Origin: Sphagnum compactum
Lineage: Eukaryota > Bryophyta > Sphagnopsida > Sphagnales
Reading direction: 5' to 3'
NCBI GenBank assembly: GCA_965153455.1
Contig: OZ234500.1
Span: 10,602,001-10,666,000, forward strand
DNA: 64,000 bases
Both the position numbers and the translations under genes were made by a program. The notes under the pieces are model-generated. The model was not told the DNA's origin. It worked only from the letters and a program-made list of their open reading frames with translations, and ran no database searches. Below are positions 60,214-64,000 of the stretch, one piece after another (position 1 is the stretch's first letter; each line of letters opens with the position of its first letter).

Positions 60214-61540
60214 GGGAAAGTTAAGTTAACACTAATTATCTTGGAATTTATTTTTAGATGGTAGCTAACATTAGATCGTAAATTTTAAATGTAAGCATTT
60301 CAAAAATTCAATTGGAGTTAATTTAGTTGCTACCATTGACTTATTTTTCCCTACCATGTAAGCATCCTCATGAGACTAAGTGTTGCCTAACATTTTATGC
60401 ATGGATACATGGTTAAAATTATTCTTTTTGACAATGAATTATCTACATTTTATTTGTAGGTGTGACTAGACCTTTAAAGAGGTGTATCATGAGTTAACAT
60501 CCTAGTTGCTAAAAGTTGATTCACCTTAGACCTCAAGGCAATATTCCAAACTTATGATGCTTATTTACAATGCGGCTTACCTTACACAATTTCACAAAAC
60601 CTTAAGTAAATATTTACCTTAATCGAAGGGTTTAAAGGTTTATTGGTCCAAATGGCAAAGACTGGTTGTGAATTTTTTTTGCCATCCCTTAGCAAATAAG
60701 AGGTATTTAAAGGATGGTGGAATCATGTTTTTTTGTCAATCCAAGGATTATTTATACATTTTTAAAGTTTACACACCTAGACACCTATTATGCACAAGTA
60801 GGGGGCACACATTTGTTGCCATTAATATTGATTATTAACATTTTATTGCCCATTATGGTTTGCAATGAACTTCAAAAATGTTTTAGTTGTGCAAAATGAA
60901 TTGATAAAAAAAAAAAGTTAAAACCATGGTGGGTGATCCATAATCGTGTTAATTGTTTCATAATGTAGGGTTGAACTATGTTTAAATGGATGATGTGATG
61001 AGAGTAATATAGGGTAGTGCCTATAAATTCAACAAAGTGCAACCACATAATGTTCATTAATCATCATCATGATTTTGCTATAATCAATCAAGGGTTGTTT
61101 TGTTTACATTTTGCGGTTGGACTTGATTGGAGCTTCAAGTATTGTTAAGAAACAATGCAAGCCGACAATAGGAGTGACCAACGTTGTTGCACATGATTCA
61201 CACCCCTCTAATTCCCTTTGCCATGTGGTTATGATTAGACGTATAATTAAGTCTAGATTAATTATGCCAATTTAACTTATTAATGTTAATATAGTTCAAT
61301 GTGTAGTTCAGTTATGAACCAATTCCAATGTGAACGTGTTTAAGCTAATTTGTGGATTAGGTATAAAACTCAAGTTTTTGTGATCTCAAATTCTTTTTTG
61401 GTGATTTGAAATTCCAAAACATAGTGTGTTTATGCTTTGCAAATTTTGTGTTTATGCAGTTTTTCATGGTACATAGTGTTTGTGTTTTCATTTGCATGGT
61501 TTTGGGTTTGTCATAAGGGGCCCCCTTGGTGTTTTTCTTT
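60214..61540. other. Intergenic sequence, no gene seen
   Basis: AT-rich, with no recognisable domain in the few 60-codon frames. Confidence 0.4.
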
Positions 61541-61799
61541 TTTTTATTTTTCTCTCTCCCACTTTTTCTTTCTCTCTCATTGGCAGGTATAGTAACAACG
61601 GTAGTAACCAAAGCCATCACTGCCATCATTAGGACCTTAAGCTCTAATTGCCTAACCTTCAACATTAATTGAAAGGGGGCACCTTCCACCCCTTGGTCAT
61701 CATCACTACTTGTGGCGCAAATATGGTTGGAGCTTGGGAGCAAGAAGAGGTGGGGAGAAGACCTCCTTGCCACATTTGTTATTTTCATTGTAATTGTAG

Positions 61800-63075
61800 T
61801 AGGAGGCAATGAACAAAAGGAAAAGAAGGAGAAGAGGAAGGAAGAAGGAAAAGAAGGAAGAGGAGGAGGAAAAAAAAAGGGAAAAAAAAGAGGGTTGGTG
61901 GTGGGAGGAATTTAAATTTCCATCACCATTGCCTAATTTTGAACAATCTTTCAAGCCTCCCAAGCTTGGGCCTTTTGCGAGGTTCACAAGGCTAAAGGGA
62001 GGTCCGAGATAAGGAGGTGTGGGAGGTCCAATATGGACCTCCCATTTAATGTTTGATTCTTTTTCATGTTTTGAACCTATGAGATAAGTTTGGTGCAAAT
62101 CCAAACTTACCAAGCTTATTTTATTGTATTTTTTCATTTTTTATTTTCATCTATTTGAAGGTATTTTCATCCATAATTTGAATATTCCATCCATCCAAGG
62201 ATTTAAAAATTATTTTTGACTTTCACTCGAATGGAAAATGTCATCCAAAATTCGGATGAAAAAAAATCATCCATCCCCAAACTTTGAAAGCCACATACAA
62301 TGTCAGATCAAAGTGTTGTTTACATCTTTAAATTCCCCTCATCGAGATCTACAAGCATGCAAGCTTGTAGGTTTTGGGAAGACTATAGGTTGGGGAATTT
62401 AGAGGCTATTTTTTATTTTTGGGATTTATTTCACATTAAATCTTAAAAATTCATATCTTTTGTATATGAAAGCAAAATAGGATGTCATTTTCATCATCAT
62501 GATCTTGGAGAAGAAGGTTAGGTATGGGAGTTTTCAAGCCATTTTGGGGAGGACCTTTTTGGAAGGTTTTTCACATGTGTGAAAGGTGGTATGTTTAGGG
62601 TTGGTTTGTTGAGGATTTCATTTCTAGCGTCTTATGTTGGTAAGACCCAATCACATACCTTATAGGTGGTGGAATGTTGTGTCATCAAGAAAATCTTGAA
62701 CCCATTTTGAATTCCTATCATCCCATGCAAGAATTACAAAAAATGGAGATTTGTGCATATGCACTTGTGTTTATTCGGTGTGCCTATTTTTTATCATTGT
62801 GTAGGTTGGGTTGTAATTCATTTTCAGGGGGTAAGGTCAGGGTTTTGTGAACTGTGTGTCATTGGTCGACAATATAATGAGTAAACACAAGCTCTTAGGT
62901 TGGTATCTCATAAGCCTATGTATACTACATAGTGGGAAATTTAAGATGAAAGGTTACATGCCTTTTCATGTGTGCCTTTATTACTATAATGAACCTCGGG
63001 TTGTAAGTGGTGGTGCAGGGGCATCTAATAATTTGGGTAGACAACATAATTATCAATTAATTAAGTATATGAATG
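61800..63075 (+). repeat. Dispersed repeat copy B (uninterrupted)
   Basis: The second copy of the repeat at 52.6-55.7 kb, in the same orientation. It begins with a GAAGGAAGAGGAGG purine tract and has the CTCCCAAGCTTGGGCC phrase at about 61957-61973. It continues without the CACTA-like insertion (equivalent point near 62490). Poly-basic frames over the purine tract are composition artefacts. Unclassified; may extend left to about 61540. Confidence 0.65.
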
Positions 63076-64000
63076 AATCAATCTAATTCATCTAATTTGT
63101 TTATTAACTATTTTAAATAAATAAATATTTAACTTTATATAATTTATTATAAAATAATTAATTATTTGAATTGAAATAACTAATCATTTATTGACTGAAT
63201 GTAATTTTTAAATTAGGTATTTGAACTCAAATAATTAATTATCTGAATTAAGTGGATTAATTAAAATTTAAAATTAATTAAAATTTTATATTTAATAATT
63301 TATTGAAAAATTAATTAAATATTAAATATGAATTTTTGAAGGTTATTAATTTATTAGTAGTTGACCAATAGTCACAATTTAATGGAAAAAAATACTTATA
63401 TAGTGGCAACATATATATAACTAGTTGTATTAAAGGGGACTGTAGTTGATACCTAATTACAAGTGTCATATCTAATGGGTAGTGGAAATCCGTACATGTG
63501 GCATGATTTTATGTGTTGATATTGTACACTAATTGCAACATAATTGTTGATTGAGTGTTACATTTACACTAGTTGTAATGTAGTTGACATATGTAATTAA
63601 AGTGCGATTTGTCAAAAGTCAAACACGATTGATTATGTCCATATGTATGATGTGTACATTGCATTGTTTGGTGTCCCATTTGTAACTCAGTTACAACTAT
63701 AATATAATTCCTTGATTTTTTAAGGTGATAATCTAATTAAACCAATAATATAATTAAATTTGATTAGGATTAATAAATTTTTATGGTAAGCTTAAGACAT
63801 GTCCACTAAAGGATTAATTCCTAACAGGTTTGTGCACAAATATAGGCATCCGAATTAAGGCAATCTCCAGTTACATTCAGTTACCTTACTGTGTGGTAGT
63901 GTGTAAATGCATAGTAGAATTGGGAAAGAATACAATAACCTAATTGAAGGTCAGCGGGAATTTGTTTTTCTCAATCTTTCTTTCGAGTGCACTAAAGTGC
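63076..64000. other. AT-rich right edge, no gene seen
   Basis: TAATTAATT-rich sequence. Words ACACTAATTGCAAC and ACACTAGTTGTAATG at about 63525 and 63565 resemble the subterminal repeats of the CACTA-like element at 53.5 kb, so part of a related element may lie here, but no ends could be set. Confidence 0.35.

Noticed and set aside
61357-62137. Frames of 143-150 codons on the minus strand
   Set aside because: They cross the purine tract of dispersed repeat copy B and are low-complexity.
1-64000. tRNA, rRNA, CRISPR arrays or bacterial-type operons
   Set aside because: Phrases such as GGTTCGAAC at 17511 were examined for tRNA T-arms, but no cloverleaf could be built. The direct repeats present are minisatellites, not CRISPR arrays, and the genes are intron-split nuclear genes.

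Overview
The window is nuclear DNA of a land plant. The protein genes are split by GT-AG introns. The two-component hybrid kinase matches the plant AHK1-type osmosensor family. A PET100-like gene and a plant-type Golgi glycosyltransferase (DUF271/GT77) are present, and short TTTAGGG-type repeats of the plant telomere class lie inside the arm. The clade cannot be fixed from sequence alone. The large, AT-rich, transposon-eroded intergenic space and short exons would fit a bryophyte, lycophyte or fern as well as a seed plant.

Genes. Four protein genes can be supported. (1) The N-terminal part of an unrecognised, probably plastid-targeted protein on the minus strand at the left edge. (2) A two-exon PET100-like gene at 1163-3040 (73 aa), divergent from gene 1. 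(3) An eleven-exon HK1/AHK1-like hybrid histidine kinase at 20820-27680 (1222 aa after splicing). (4) A four-exon DUF271 glycosyltransferase on the minus strand at 30545-34019 (356 aa), convergent with the kinase. Every splice junction in genes 2-4 was placed by reading phase, GT-AG ends and continuity with family motifs.

Layout. 0-3 kb holds genes 1 and 2. 3-20 kb is AT-rich and gene-free. It contains a 183-bp perfect-looking hairpin, a complete small CACTA transposon with a 3-bp target duplication, a 2-kb degenerate array of TTGGCTAAAC-like words, a decayed pogo/Tigger-like DDE transposase and a minisatellite. 20-34.7 kb is the gene-rich part. 35-48 kb has no recognisable gene. It has minisatellites, a 17-bp-stem hairpin and interstitial telomere-like tracts. 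48.3-64 kb is a transposon graveyard: a truncated Ty1/copia element, a copia RNase H fragment in the opposite orientation, and a dispersed repeat present twice. One copy of that repeat has been split by a second CACTA-like element.

The genes do not form a pathway: one serves respiratory chain assembly, one osmotic/cytokinin-type phosphorelay signalling, one Golgi glycosylation. The least ordinary signals are the 170-bp tandem duplication that carries the PET100 splice acceptor and start of exon 2, the two CACTA-like elements (one with an empty-site relative inside the same window), the hairpin at 5.1 kb and the 12.3-14.5 kb array. I did not find evidence for a wholly new biological system.
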